Positions 25,942 to 33,405 of a stretch of 64,000 bases of DNA are shown here, piece after piece (position 1 is the stretch's first letter; every line of letters begins with the position of its first letter). The stretch lies in the NCBI GenBank assembly GCA_017620335.1, contig JAFZQO010000006.1, positions 78,650 to 142,649 on the forward strand. Direction: 5' to 3'. The position numbers and the translations under genes were made by a program. The notes under the pieces were generated by a model that was not told where the DNA came from, did no database searches, and saw nothing but the letters and a program-made list of their open reading frames with translations. The DNA comes from Bacteroidales bacterium (lineage in GTDB: Bacteria > Bacteroidota > Bacteroidia > Bacteroidales > UBA932).

Positions 25942-28116
25942 ATGGAAGTTCGCAAAACCAATGGCTCCTTCGAGGAGTTCGACCGGGAAAAACTGATGAA
26001 CGGTATCCGGCTGGCCTATGTGACTACAGGCCAGCCGTGTCCCGAGGATGTCGTCGTCTCTATCGTCGACAACCTTTACACTTACGACAAGATGTCCAGC
26101 CAGGAGATCCGCCGCCAGGTGGTCGAGTCGCTCATGTCCATCAACAAGAAAGTTGCGCTTGAGTACATCGAGACCTTCGACCGCGGCATGGACCTCCGCA
26201 AGAAGAACGACTTCATCAAGGACTACATCAAGGCCTCCAACGCCGCAACAGGCTCCAAGTTCGACTCAAACGCCAACATCACGCACAAGAACATCGTGAC
26301 CCTCGGCAACGAGCTGTACAAGGAGAACAACATCAAGCAGAACCGCTACATCATGCAGGACAAGATCAAGTCCCTGTACGGCCGTGCGCTCGCCCAGCAG
26401 TACATCAACGACCTGGAGTCCCACGTCCTGTACAAGCACGACGAGAGCGGCACTCCGGGATATCCCTACTGCGTGGCCATCACCATGTATCCTTTCCTCG
26501 TATCCGGCCTCCGCGAGCTCGGCGGCGTCTCCATCGCCCCGACCGACCTCAAGTCATTCTGCGGCGAGTTCATCAACCTGGTCTATTCGGTTTCCTCACA
26601 GTTCATGGGCGCCGTCGCGACCCCCGAGTTCCTGATGTACCTCGACTACTTCATCCGCAAGGACTACGGCGACGACTACATCAACAGGCTCGACAGCGTG
26701 GTGGAGAACAACACCAAGCAGCGCACCCTGCTCAAGGTCATCGACAACTGCTTCCAGCAGGTGGTCCACTCCATGAACATGCCGGCCGGCAACCGCGGCT
26801 ACCAGACCGTGTTCTGGAACATCGGCTATTTCGACAAGCCGTACTTCGACGGAGTCTTCGGCGATTTCCGCTTCCCTGACGGCACCGCACCGATCTGGGA
26901 GACCCTCTCCTGGCTCCAGAAGCATTTCATGCAGTGGTTCAACGAGGAGCGCAACCACTACATCCTGACCTTCCCGGTCGAGACCATGGCCCTCCTTACC
27001 GACGGCGGCAACGACTACGCCGACAAGGAGTACGCCGACTTCACCGCCGAGATGTGGGCCAAGGGACACAGCTTCTTCTGCTACATCTCCAACAGCCCCG
27101 ACAGCCTCGCGAGCTGCTGCCGCCTGCGCAACGAGATCCAGAAGGACGACGGCCACAACCACACCACGCACCAGTATTCCATGGGTACCGCCTCCGTGGC
27201 CACCGGCTCCAAGTCCGTCATGACCATCAATCTCAACCGCCTCATCCAGGACGCCGCCCGCAAGTATTTCCGCCAGGAGGAAGGCGAGAACCTCACCCCC
27301 GGCAAGCCGCTCAGGAGGGACCAGTACGACAAGGACCTCATGTATGCGTACATCCGCGAGGCCGTGACCGAGGAGACCGTCCGCGTGCACAAGTACCAGA
27401 CCGCCTTCAACGAGATCATCAAGGACTTCCTCAAGGCCGACATGCTCGACGTCTACCGCGCCGGTTTCATCGACATGCGCAAGCAGTACCTCACCGTCGG
27501 CGTCAACGGCCTGACCGACGCCGCCGAGTTCCTCGGGCTGGAGGTGTCGCCCAATCCCGAGTACAGGGAGTTCGTCAACGCCCTCCTTGAGACCATCAAC
27601 ATCGCCAACAGGAAGGACAGGACCAAGGACTGCATGTTCAACACCGAGTTCGTTCCCGGCGAGAACCTTTCCGGAAAGAACTACAAGTGGGACAAGAAGG
27701 ACGGCTACTTCGTGTCGCCCAAGCACAACATGTACAGCTCCTACTTCTACAATCCGGAGGACGAGAGCCTGTCCATGATCGACAAGTTCAAGCTCCACGG
27801 AGAGGATTTCGTGAAGTATCTCGACGGAGGTTCGGCCCTTCACATGAACATCGCCGAGCATCTCAGCAAGGACCAGTACCGCAGGCTCCTGAACACCGCC
27901 GCCCACTACGGCACCAACTACTTCACCTTCAACTGCCGCAACACGGTCTGCAACGACTGCGGATACATCAGCAAGGACACCCTCAGCGTCTGCCCCAAGT
28001 GCGGCAGCAGCAACCTCGACTACCTGACGCGCGTCATCGGTTACCTCAAGCGCATATCCTCGTTCAGCGAGATGCGTCAGGAGGAGGCCCACCAGCGCTT
28101 CTACATCGAGAGATGA
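25942..28116 (+). CDS. nrdD: Anaerobic (class III) ribonucleoside-triphosphate reductase
   Basis: A glycyl-radical enzyme that reduces NTPs to dNTPs without oxygen. It has 724 residues. The N-terminal ~90 residues are an ATP-cone (MEVRKTNGSFEEFDREKLMNGI). A C-terminal zinc site has CNDCGY and CPKCGS (residues ~672-692), and the glycyl radical is in RVIGYL about 22 residues from the end. It overlaps nrdG by ATGA. Presence of the class III enzyme fits an anaerobe. Confidence 0.96.
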   Translation: MEVRKTNGSFEEFDREKLMNGIRLAYVTTGQPCPEDVVVSIVDNLYTYDKMSSQEIRRQVVESLMSINKKVALEYIETFDRGMDLRKKNDFIKDYIKASNAATGSKFDSNANITHKNIVTLGNELYKENNIKQNRYIMQDKIKSLYGRALAQQYINDLESHVLYKHDESGTPGYPYCVAITMYPFLVSGLRELGGVSIAPTDLKSFCGEFINLVYSVSSQFMGAVATPEFLMYLDYFIRKDYGDDYINRLDSVVENNTKQRTLLKVIDNCFQQVVHSMNMPAGNRGYQTVFWNIGYFDKPYFDGVFGDFRFPDGTAPIWETLSWLQKHFMQWFNEERNHYILTFPVETMALLTDGGNDYADKEYADFTAEMWAKGHSFFCYISNSPDSLASCCRLRNEIQKDDGHNHTTHQYSMGTASVATGSKSVMTINLNRLIQDAARKYFRQEEGENLTPGKPLRRDQYDKDLMYAYIREAVTEETVRVHKYQTAFNEIIKDFLKADMLDVYRAGFIDMRKQYLTVGVNGLTDAAEFLGLEVSPNPEYREFVNALLETINIANRKDRTKDCMFNTEFVPGENLSGKNYKWDKKDGYFVSPKHNMYSSYFYNPEDESLSMIDKFKLHGEDFVKYLDGGSALHMNIAEHLSKDQYRRLLNTAAHYGTNYFTFNCRNTVCNDCGYISKDTLSVCPKCGSSNLDYLTRVIGYLKRISSFSEMRQEEAHQRFYIER

Positions 28117-28640
28117 TCAAGTACGTCCCGGAGATGACCTCCGTCGTGATGGAGGAGATACCCGACCGCGTTACCCTGGCAGTGGACATATCCAACTGCC
28201 GGGGTAACTGCATAGGGTGTCACTCGCCGTTCCTGAAAGAAGATGTCGGCGAGGAGCTCACGCCCTCGGTCATCGACTCACTGGTCGAGGCCAACTTCGG
28301 CATTGACTGCTTCCTCTTCCTCGGGGAGGGGAGGGATCCGGAAAGGCTGCTCGAGCTCGCCGCCCACGTCAGGTCGCTGGGCCTCATACCCGCACTGTAC
28401 AGCGGCAGAAGGGAAGTGGACGGCAATTTCTGGGAGTATTTCGACTATCTCAAAGTCGGCCCTTATATCCCCGAGCAGGGACCTCTGAACAATCCCGGGA
28501 CCAATCAGAGGCTGTACCGCGTCCTTGGCGCGGATGAAAAGGCCCCGGAGGGAGCCGAGTTCCGCATGCGGGCCTCCGGCCGCCGCTTCATCGACATCAC
28601 CCCTCGTTTCTGGCACCGCGGCCTGGAGGCGCAGAAATGA
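28113..28640 (+). CDS. nrdG: Anaerobic RNR activating protein, radical SAM
   Basis: A 175-residue activase that installs the glycyl radical on NrdD using AdoMet and a [4Fe-4S] cluster. The cluster motif CRGNCIGC (CxxxCxxC) is near residue 29. The start at 28113, overlapping the nrdD stop, was chosen over longer in-frame readings that run inside nrdD. A terminator follows. Confidence 0.95.
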   Translation: MIKYVPEMTSVVMEEIPDRVTLAVDISNCRGNCIGCHSPFLKEDVGEELTPSVIDSLVEANFGIDCFLFLGEGRDPERLLELAAHVRSLGLIPALYSGRREVDGNFWEYFDYLKVGPYIPEQGPLNNPGTNQRLYRVLGADEKAPEGAEFRMRASGRRFIDITPRFWHRGLEAQK

Positions 28641-28646
28641 ATCTTT

Positions 28647-28677
28647 CCGAAAATTCCTTCGGAATATTTTGGTTTTT
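28647..28677 (+). terminator. Terminator of nrdDG
   Basis: CCGAAAATTCC and GGAATATTTTGG pair around a TTC loop with one bulge, followed by five T. The glnN -33 element lies within the 3' arm. Confidence 0.7.
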
Positions 28678-28697
28678 AAAAATTTTTTCTAACTTTG
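28668..28697 (+). promoter_or_regulatory. glnN promoter
   Basis: TTTG (28668-28671), an 18-base spacer, then TAACTTTG (28690-28697). The predicted start is near 28701, which leaves an unusually long 5' region of about 190 bases before the glnN ATG. Confidence 0.75.
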
Positions 28698-28721
28698 TAA
28701 GCAGTTGGTTAGAGAACAGAT

Positions 28722-28808
28722 ATGGCACACGTCGATCAGAAAAAGCAGAAGCGCTCTCAGGCTCAGGCCTGGCAGCGCGTTTGTCGTCGTATCCACCCGG
28801 TTGGATAG
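28722..28808 (+). CDS. Candidate Gln-rich leader peptide of glnN
   Basis: A 28-codon ORF beginning MAHVDQKKQK and ending RRIHPVG before TAG. It has five Gln codons (6, 9, 13, 15 and 18) and is basic overall. It starts about 21 bases after the predicted transcription start, with a weak purine-rich ribosome-binding site (AGAGA). Gln enrichment in front of glutamine synthetase mirrors the His run in front of hisG, but five in 28 could arise by chance and the codons are not consecutive. Confidence 0.5.
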   Translation: MAHVDQKKQKRSQAQAWQRVCRRIHPVG

Positions 28809-28846
28809 CGAGTCTGAAACGACTGTACGCCTGTAATCCCATATTG

Positions 28847-28882
28847 TCCGGTTCTCCCACGTGGCGAATCGGATTTTTATTT
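28847..28882 (+). terminator. Intrinsic terminator in the glnN leader
   Basis: TCCGGTTC (28847-28854) pairs with GAATCGGA (28866-28873), 8 bp with one G-U, followed by TTTTTATTT. It ends 9 bases before the glnN ATG and would cut the transcript before the gene. Confidence 0.7.
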
Positions 28883-28891
28883 GAAAAGGAT

Positions 28892-31072
28892 ATGGAAAGC
28901 AACAGACTGGACCTGGTAAGGTATTCCTTCGAGAAGAAGGCACTGCCCGTGGATGTCCCTCAGGAACGTACTTCCGAGTATTACGGCGAACTCGTGTTCG
29001 ACCGCGCGAAGATGCGCAGGTATCTCAAGCCGGACGTGCTCAGGGCACTGCTGGACTGCATCGACAACAGCAAGCCCCTCGACCGCACCACCGCCGACGG
29101 AGTTGCCAGGGGCATGAAGGAATGGGCCCTGGACCATCACGTGACCCATGTCACGCACTGGTTCCAGCCCCTGACCGAAGGCACCGCCGAGAAGCACGAC
29201 GCCCTGATCGAGTATGACGGCGAAGGGGGAGTGATAGAACAGTTCGACGGCAAGTCGCTCGCACAGCAGGAACCCGACGCCTCCTCGTTCCCCAGCGGGG
29301 GCATCCGCGCCACCTTCGAGGCGCGCGGATACACCGCGTGGGATCCGACCTCTCCGGTGTTCATCCAGGGCGACACCCTCTGTATCCCAACCGTTTTCAT
29401 TTCCTATACCGGCGAGGCCCTGGACTACAAGACCCCGCTGAAAAAGGCCATCAAGGCCGTTTCAGACGCCGCCCTGCCCATCTGCCGTCTCTTCGACCCG
29501 GCCGTGAACAAGGTTTTCTGCTATCTCGGATGGGAGCAGGAGTATTTCCTCGTCGACGAGGCCCTGTACGCAGCCAGGCCCGACCTGATGATCACCGGCC
29601 GCACGCTCATGGGGCACATGTCATCCAAGAACCAGCAGCTTGACGACCATTACTTCGGAGCCATCCCTTCGCGCGTGGCCGCTTTCATGCGTGAGCTCGA
29701 GATAGCCGGGCACAGGCTCGGCATCCCCCTGAAGACCAGGCATAACGAGGTTGCGCCGAACCAGTTCGAGCTCGCCCCCATCTACGGTGAATGCAATCTC
29801 TCCAACGACCAGAACCAGATGGTGATGAACCTCATGAACACCATCGCCCGCAAGCACGGATTCGTGGTCCTGCTTCACGAGAAACCTTTCGAGGGCATCA
29901 ACGGCTCCGGCAAGCACAACAACTGGTCGCTCGGCACCGATACCGGCGTGCCGCTCATGGCGCCTGGCAAGGACCCGATGGGCAACCTCCAGTTCATCAC
30001 GTTCTTCGTCAACGTGCTCGCTGCCGTGCAGAGGCACAACGCCCTGCTCAAGGCCAGCATAGCAAGCGCCACCAACGCACACCGCCTCGGCGCCAACGAG
30101 GCTCCGCCCGCAATTGTCTCGGCCTTCCTCGGCCGCACGATGACGCAGGTGCTCCGCAAGCTCCTGGAGCTGCCGTCCGACACCCCCGTCGAGATCGCGG
30201 GCAAGAAGGGCCGCGGAGTCGGCCTCGTCGAGATACCCGAGATCTTCGTGGACAATACGGACCGCAACCGCACCTCGCCCTTCGCCTTCACCGGCAACCG
30301 TTTCGAGTTCCGCGCCGTCGGCTCCTCTGCCAATTGCGGCGAGGCCATGGCTACGCTCAACGCCGCCGTCGCGCAGCAGCTTACGGCCTTCAAGAAGGAC
30401 CTGGACGCCGAGCTTGCAAAGGGCAAGGAACTCCGCGTCGCGCTCATGGATACGCTCAAGCCTGTCATAAGCTCTATCCTCGACGTCGTCTGCTTCGACG
30501 GCAACGGCTATTCCGAGGAGTGGAAAGCCGAGGCCGCAAGGCGCGGTCTGGACACCGAGACCAGGGTCCCCGAGATGATCAAGGCATACCTCGCCCCCGG
30601 CGCCTTGGAGATGTTCGCCGAGACCGGAGTCTTCTCCGAGAAGGAGATCATCGCCCGCTGCGACGTCAAGTGGGAGACTTACTGCAAGAAGGTGCAGATC
30701 GAGTCGCGGGTGATGGCCAGGATGGCCGCGAACCATATCGTGCCAACAGCCATAGAGTACAAGACCCGGCTGCTGAAGGAGATGTCCCTGAACAAGGATG
30801 TCCTCGGTTCGCTCGAGGGCTGCGACACCGAGCTCGGCATGGTCAGGGAGATTTCCGCCCTCATCGACGAAATCCGCGAGCGCGTGGATGCCATGCACTC
30901 GGCCCGGAAGGCCGCCAACGCCATCGAAGATACCTGCGGGAGGGCTGAGGCCTATTATTATATCGCCGAGAGCCTGTACGCTCTCCGCAAGCCCATCGAC
31001 AGGCTCGAGGAGATCGTCGACAACAGCCTCTGGCCCCTTCCCAAGTACCGCGAACTATTGTTTATCAGTTAG
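28892..31072 (+). CDS. glnN: Glutamine synthetase, type III
   Basis: ATP-dependent amidation of glutamate. The 726-residue length is that of GSIII (dodecameric, Bacteroidota/cyanobacteria) rather than GSI (~450). ATG 28892 after AAAAGGAT was chosen; an in-frame reading from 28637 would cross the promoter and terminator. Motifs: EQEYFLVDE near residue 212 (catalytic Glu), RHNEVAPNQFELAP near 284, and NGSGKHNNWSLGTDTG near 336. It leads a block of ammonia-handling genes, ddh 27 bases later. Confidence 0.96.
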   Translation: MESNRLDLVRYSFEKKALPVDVPQERTSEYYGELVFDRAKMRRYLKPDVLRALLDCIDNSKPLDRTTADGVARGMKEWALDHHVTHVTHWFQPLTEGTAEKHDALIEYDGEGGVIEQFDGKSLAQQEPDASSFPSGGIRATFEARGYTAWDPTSPVFIQGDTLCIPTVFISYTGEALDYKTPLKKAIKAVSDAALPICRLFDPAVNKVFCYLGWEQEYFLVDEALYAARPDLMITGRTLMGHMSSKNQQLDDHYFGAIPSRVAAFMRELEIAGHRLGIPLKTRHNEVAPNQFELAPIYGECNLSNDQNQMVMNLMNTIARKHGFVVLLHEKPFEGINGSGKHNNWSLGTDTGVPLMAPGKDPMGNLQFITFFVNVLAAVQRHNALLKASIASATNAHRLGANEAPPAIVSAFLGRTMTQVLRKLLELPSDTPVEIAGKKGRGVGLVEIPEIFVDNTDRNRTSPFAFTGNRFEFRAVGSSANCGEAMATLNAAVAQQLTAFKKDLDAELAKGKELRVALMDTLKPVISSILDVVCFDGNGYSEEWKAEAARRGLDTETRVPEMIKAYLAPGALEMFAETGVFSEKEIIARCDVKWETYCKKVQIESRVMARMAANHIVPTAIEYKTRLLKEMSLNKDVLGSLEGCDTELGMVREISALIDEIRERVDAMHSARKAANAIEDTCGRAEAYYYIAESLYALRKPIDRLEEIVDNSLWPLPKYRELLFIS

Positions 31073-31099
31073 TAATATCATTCCCCAATAATCATTTCT

Positions 31100-31999
31100 A
31101 TGGAAAAGATCAAAGTTGCGATTGTCGGTTACGGCAACATCGGCAGGTATTCGCTGGAGGCGGTCGAGGCCGCCCCGGACATGGAATGCGTCGGAGTGGT
31201 CCGCAGGAGCGGGTCCGCCGAGGGCTTCCCGGAACTTGCCGCCTATAACGTGGTTTCCGATATAAGGGAACTGGGAAAGGTGGACGTCGCCATCCTTGCG
31301 ACCCCTTCGAGGAAGGTCAAGGAGAATGCGGAGAAATACCTGGCCATGGGCATCAATACCGTGGACAGCTTCGACATCCACACTGACATCTGCGCGCTCC
31401 GCGCCGACCTCGATCCCCTGGCCAAGGCCAACGGGGCCGTCAGCATCATTTCGGCCGGCTGGGATCCGGGTAGCGACTCCATTGTCCGCGCCCTGATGCA
31501 AGGCCTCGCCCCCAAGGGTGTGACCTATACCAATTTCGGCCCCGGACGCTCCATGGGCCATTCCGTGGCCGCCAAGTCCATCCCCGGTGTGAAAGACGCC
31601 CTGAGCGTAACCATCCCGATAGGCACCGGCCTGCACCGCCGCATGGTGTACGTCGAGCTTGAGGAGGGCGCCGATTTCGCGGCAGTGGACGCCGCCATCC
31701 ACGCCGACCCGTACTTCTCCCACGACGAGACGCATGTGACGCAGGTGGACTGCGTCGACGACCTCAATGACGTCGGCCACGGCGTGAACCTCGTCCGCAA
31801 GGGCGTCTCCGGCAAGACCCACAACCAGCATTTCGAGTTCGACATGAGCATCAACAACCCCGCCCTCACGGGCCAGGTCCTCGTCATGGTAGCCCGCGCG
31901 GCCGTACGCCAGCGCCCTGGTTGCTACACCATGATCGAGATTCCCGTCATCGACATGCTCGCCGGCGACCGCGAAACGCTCATCCGCAGCCTCGTATAG
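31100..31999 (+). CDS. ddh: meso-Diaminopimelate dehydrogenase
   Basis: NADPH-dependent reductive amination that makes meso-DAP in one step from tetrahydrodipicolinate, for lysine and peptidoglycan. It has 299 residues. The N-terminal Rossmann motif is [15 protein letters not shown]. The substrate region includes [19 protein letters not shown] (about residue 115) and [14 protein letters not shown] (about 145), all signature sequences of Ddh. It consumes free ammonia, which fits its place between glnN and gdhA. Confidence 0.95.
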   Translation: MEKIKVAIVGYGNIGRYSLEAVEAAPDMECVGVVRRSGSAEGFPELAAYNVVSDIRELGKVDVAILATPSRKVKENAEKYLAMGINTVDSFDIHTDICALRADLDPLAKANGAVSIISAGWDPGSDSIVRALMQGLAPKGVTYTNFGPGRSMGHSVAAKSIPGVKDALSVTIPIGTGLHRRMVYVELEEGADFAAVDAAIHADPYFSHDETHVTQVDCVDDLNDVGHGVNLVRKGVSGKTHNQHFEFDMSINNPALTGQVLVMVARAAVRQRPGCYTMIEIPVIDMLAGDRETLIRSLV

Positions 32000-32037
32000 A
32001 AGAAAGTTAGTAGTGTAACCCTATAATAAAACGAATC

Positions 32038-33396
32038 ATGTCAAAGTTTACTGACAAGTATGTCGAGTCTTTCATGACCGACCTCATCGCCAAGAACCCC
32101 GGTGAGACCGAGTTCCACCAGGCAGTCCGTGAAGTCCTTACCAGCGTCGCTCCCGTCCTCGAGGCCTATCCCCATCTCCTTGACAACAAGATCATGGAGC
32201 GCATCGTGGAGCCCGAGCGCGTCATCATGTTCCGCGTTCCCTGGACCGACGACAAGGGCGAGATCCACATCAACCGCGGTTTCCGCGTGCAGATGAACAG
32301 CGCCATCGGCCCTTACAAGGGCGGTATCCGCTTCCATGCCAGCGTCAACCTCAGCATCATGAAGTTCCTCGCCTTCGAGCAGACCTTCAAGAACAGCCTT
32401 ACCACTCTCCCCATGGGCGGCGGCAAGGGCGGCTCCGACTTCAACCCGCGCGGCAAGTCCGACGCCGAGGTCATGCGTTTCTGCCAGAGCTTCATGACCG
32501 AGCTTCAGCGCCACATCGGCCAGGACACCGACGTTCCCGCCGGTGACATCGGCGTGGGCGGCCGTGAGATCGGCTTCCTCTTCGGCCAGTACAAGCGTCT
32601 GCGCGACGAGTTCACCGGCACCCTGACCGGCAAGGGCCTCGCATGGGGCGGCAGCCTCCTGCGTCCTGAGGCCACCGGCTACGGCGCCTGCTATTTCGCA
32701 CAGGACATGCTCGCCACCCGCGGCGAGACCTTCGAGGGCAAGACCGTCGTCGTCTCCGGCGCCGGCAACGTCGCCCAGCATGCCGCCGAGAAGGCCATGC
32801 GCCTCGGCGCCAAGGTCGTCACCCTCTCCGACTCCGACGGCTTCGTCTATGACCCGGACGGCTTCAACGAGGAGAAGATCGCCTATGTGAAGCATCTCAA
32901 GAACGCCCTCCGCGGACGTATCAAGGAGTATGTGACCAAATATCCCAACGCTACCTACACCGGCAACGGTGAGAAGCCTTGGGGCGTCAAGTGCGACATC
33001 GCCATGCCTTGCGCCACCCAGAACGAGCTTAACGGCGAGCAGGCCAAGCTCCTCCTTGCCAACGGCTGCATGTGCGTTTGCGAAGGCGCCAACATGCCTT
33101 GCACCCCCGAGGCCATCGAGGCCTTCCAGGCCGCGAAGATCCTCTATTCCCCGGGCAAGGCGTCCAACGCCGGCGGCGTGGCTACTTCCGGTCTTGAGAT
33201 GACCCAGAACTCCATCCGCCAGAAGTGGACCTCCGAGGAGGTCGACGCCCAGCTCCACAGGATCATGTCCGACATCCACGCCGCGTGCCTCAAGTACGGC
33301 ACTGAGGAGGACGGATATATCAACTACGTGAAGGGCGCCAACATCGCCGGCTTCATCAAGGTCGCCAACGCAATGGTCGACCAGGGACTTGTTTAA
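32038..33396 (+). CDS. gdhA: Glutamate dehydrogenase, NADP-type
   Basis: Reductive amination of 2-oxoglutarate. It has 452 residues of the hexameric family. NSAIGPYKGGIRFHASVN near residue 86 and the catalytic-Lys segment LPMGGGKGGSDFNPRGKSD near 124 are typical. A Rossmann GAGNVAQHAAEKA is near residue 241. It follows ddh by 38 bases and precedes the receiver/ATP-grasp gene by 9, probably in one transcript. With GSIII it gives the usual Bacteroides ammonia-assimilation pair. Confidence 0.96.
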   Translation: MSKFTDKYVESFMTDLIAKNPGETEFHQAVREVLTSVAPVLEAYPHLLDNKIMERIVEPERVIMFRVPWTDDKGEIHINRGFRVQMNSAIGPYKGGIRFHASVNLSIMKFLAFEQTFKNSLTTLPMGGGKGGSDFNPRGKSDAEVMRFCQSFMTELQRHIGQDTDVPAGDIGVGGREIGFLFGQYKRLRDEFTGTLTGKGLAWGGSLLRPEATGYGACYFAQDMLATRGETFEGKTVVVSGAGNVAQHAAEKAMRLGAKVVTLSDSDGFVYDPDGFNEEKIAYVKHLKNALRGRIKEYVTKYPNATYTGNGEKPWGVKCDIAMPCATQNELNGEQAKLLLANGCMCVCEGANMPCTPEAIEAFQAAKILYSPGKASNAGGVATSGLEMTQNSIRQKWTSEEVDAQLHRIMSDIHAACLKYGTEEDGYINYVKGANIAGFIKVANAMVDQGLV

Positions 33397-33405
33397 AAGA
33401 TTCAA

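Larger units (their letters stand above)
28701..28891 (+). promoter_or_regulatory. glnN leader: candidate glutamine-responsive attenuator
   Basis: The leader holds a Gln-rich 28-codon ORF (28722-28808), a small hairpin TATCCA/TGGATA over its stop, and a terminator just before the glnN ribosome-binding site. A segment spanning the ORF start codon pairs with the region around terminator arm 1. GAGAAC (28712-28717) matches GTTCTC (28851-28856), and ATATGG (28720-28725) matches CCATAT (28839-28844), for 12 perfect base pairs in two helices. This would exclude the terminator. Which state is favoured by Gln starvation cannot be told from sequence alone. Confidence 0.6.

Noticed and set aside
28637-28891. 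N-terminal extension of glutamine synthetase in the same frame
   Set aside because: It would read through a terminator, promoter and leader hairpin; the normal GSIII N-terminus starts at 28892 with a good ribosome-binding site.
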